64,000 nt of DNA, taken from positions 5,766,001-5,830,000 of the forward strand of contig OZ176052.1 of the NCBI GenBank assembly GCA_964247055.1, written 5' to 3'. The DNA comes from Paragordius varius. Taxonomy: Eukaryota > Nematomorpha. Shown here one piece after another: positions 63,513 to 64,000 of this stretch. Within the stretch, counting starts at the first letter, position 1. Each line of letters opens with the position of its first letter. Made by a program: the position numbers and the translations under genes. Below the pieces are notes generated by a model that had not been told where the DNA came from, did not search any database, and saw nothing but the letters and a program-made list of their open reading frames with translations.

Positions 63513-63760
63513 AAACGCGCCCAAGGCCATAAGCATATTTTATTGGCAGTTTCAATATTTATTCCATGCAGGCATTGAGTTTTTACTTTATGGCATGCAC
63601 GTCGTACTTGATATATCCAAAATATTTAATCTCTTGAAGTGATTCTTTGGAATTTAAACATGGCCCAAATATTACAAAAACTATCAACATATATACACAG
63701 ATTAGGTCAAGAATGGTTATTCGAAGACCCCGTGTCATTATTATTCTTCTCCTATTAGTA
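63513..63760 (-). pseudogene. Possible LINE reverse-transcriptase scrap
   Basis: The minus strand reads SLQEIKYFGYIKYDVHAIK, which resembles the LE.vkYLGxxi segment near the end of LINE RT domains. It is short and interrupted, and open frames on the plus strand in the same place are equally long. Weak. Confidence 0.25.
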
Positions 63761-64000
63761 TTTTTTTACCACAAAAATGTTTGAATCTAACGATTTAAAA
63801 CTCAAAAAATTGAACGGAAACAAAACCGAATGAACCAAATAACAGTTACAAATAATTTTTACAAGTTAATACCCAGCGGTAAGTGTACATACAAGGGGTT
63901 GGAACCAAAACTTTTTTAGTTCATTTATTGAGTCTATTTCTTTGTCTCTGTTCGAGTTCCGCACAATTTAAATAAATAGGAATGGATCAAATGCAGTTCC

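Noticed and set aside
63513-63643. Plus-strand exon with an open frame of about 43 codons
   Set aside because: It does not join the candidate first exon at 61896 in phase, and the opposite strand resembles a LINE fragment.

Overview
The window is strongly AT-rich animal nuclear DNA. It holds multi-exon genes with GT-AG introns and is crowded with small DNA transposons. The gene families are metazoan: a multi-PDZ scaffold, an LDL-receptor family protein, class A GPCRs, STIL and ATG12. The species cannot be named from this. Two introns of only 22 and 23 nt sit beside introns inflated to 0.3-1.5 kb by transposons. Such tiny introns are known from dicyemid mesozoans and a few other reduced lineages, but that link is only suggestive.

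Layout. (1) 147-5239, plus: 3' part of a multi-PDZ scaffold gene. (2) 5240-7154: gap with a LINE fragment. (3) 7155-19497, minus: 20 exons of a VLDLR/lipophorin-receptor type protein, convergent with the PDZ gene; its signal-peptide exon was not found. (4) 19.5-25 kb: repeats. (5) 25.0-27.2 kb and 37.2-39.4 kb: a segmental duplication, each copy carrying one two-exon GPCR gene. (6) 27.7-37.2 kb: a foldback element, hAT transposase relics, one LTR-retrotransposon fossil and a nest of transposons with an intact SINE. (7) 40.2-45.2 kb: hAT elements nested in one another, then a mariner relic. (8) 46.7-50.4 kb: ATG12 (minus) and STIL (plus), head to head with about 39 bp between their proposed start codons. 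(9) 50.4-64 kb: MITEs, two tandem genes for a small cysteine-rich secreted protein, and several coding-looking exons I cannot name.

The genes do not form one pathway: polarity scaffold, lipoprotein endocytosis, peptide-type signalling, centriole duplication and autophagy. The most noteworthy points are the ATG12/STIL compact divergent pair with 22-23 nt introns, the unfamiliar four-cysteine secreted family, the two alternative C-termini of the LDL-receptor protein, and repeat families whose inverted ends are built from short tandem repeats. All gene models were spliced by eye from phase-consistent GT-AG junctions and protein-family similarity; no search or transcript data were available.
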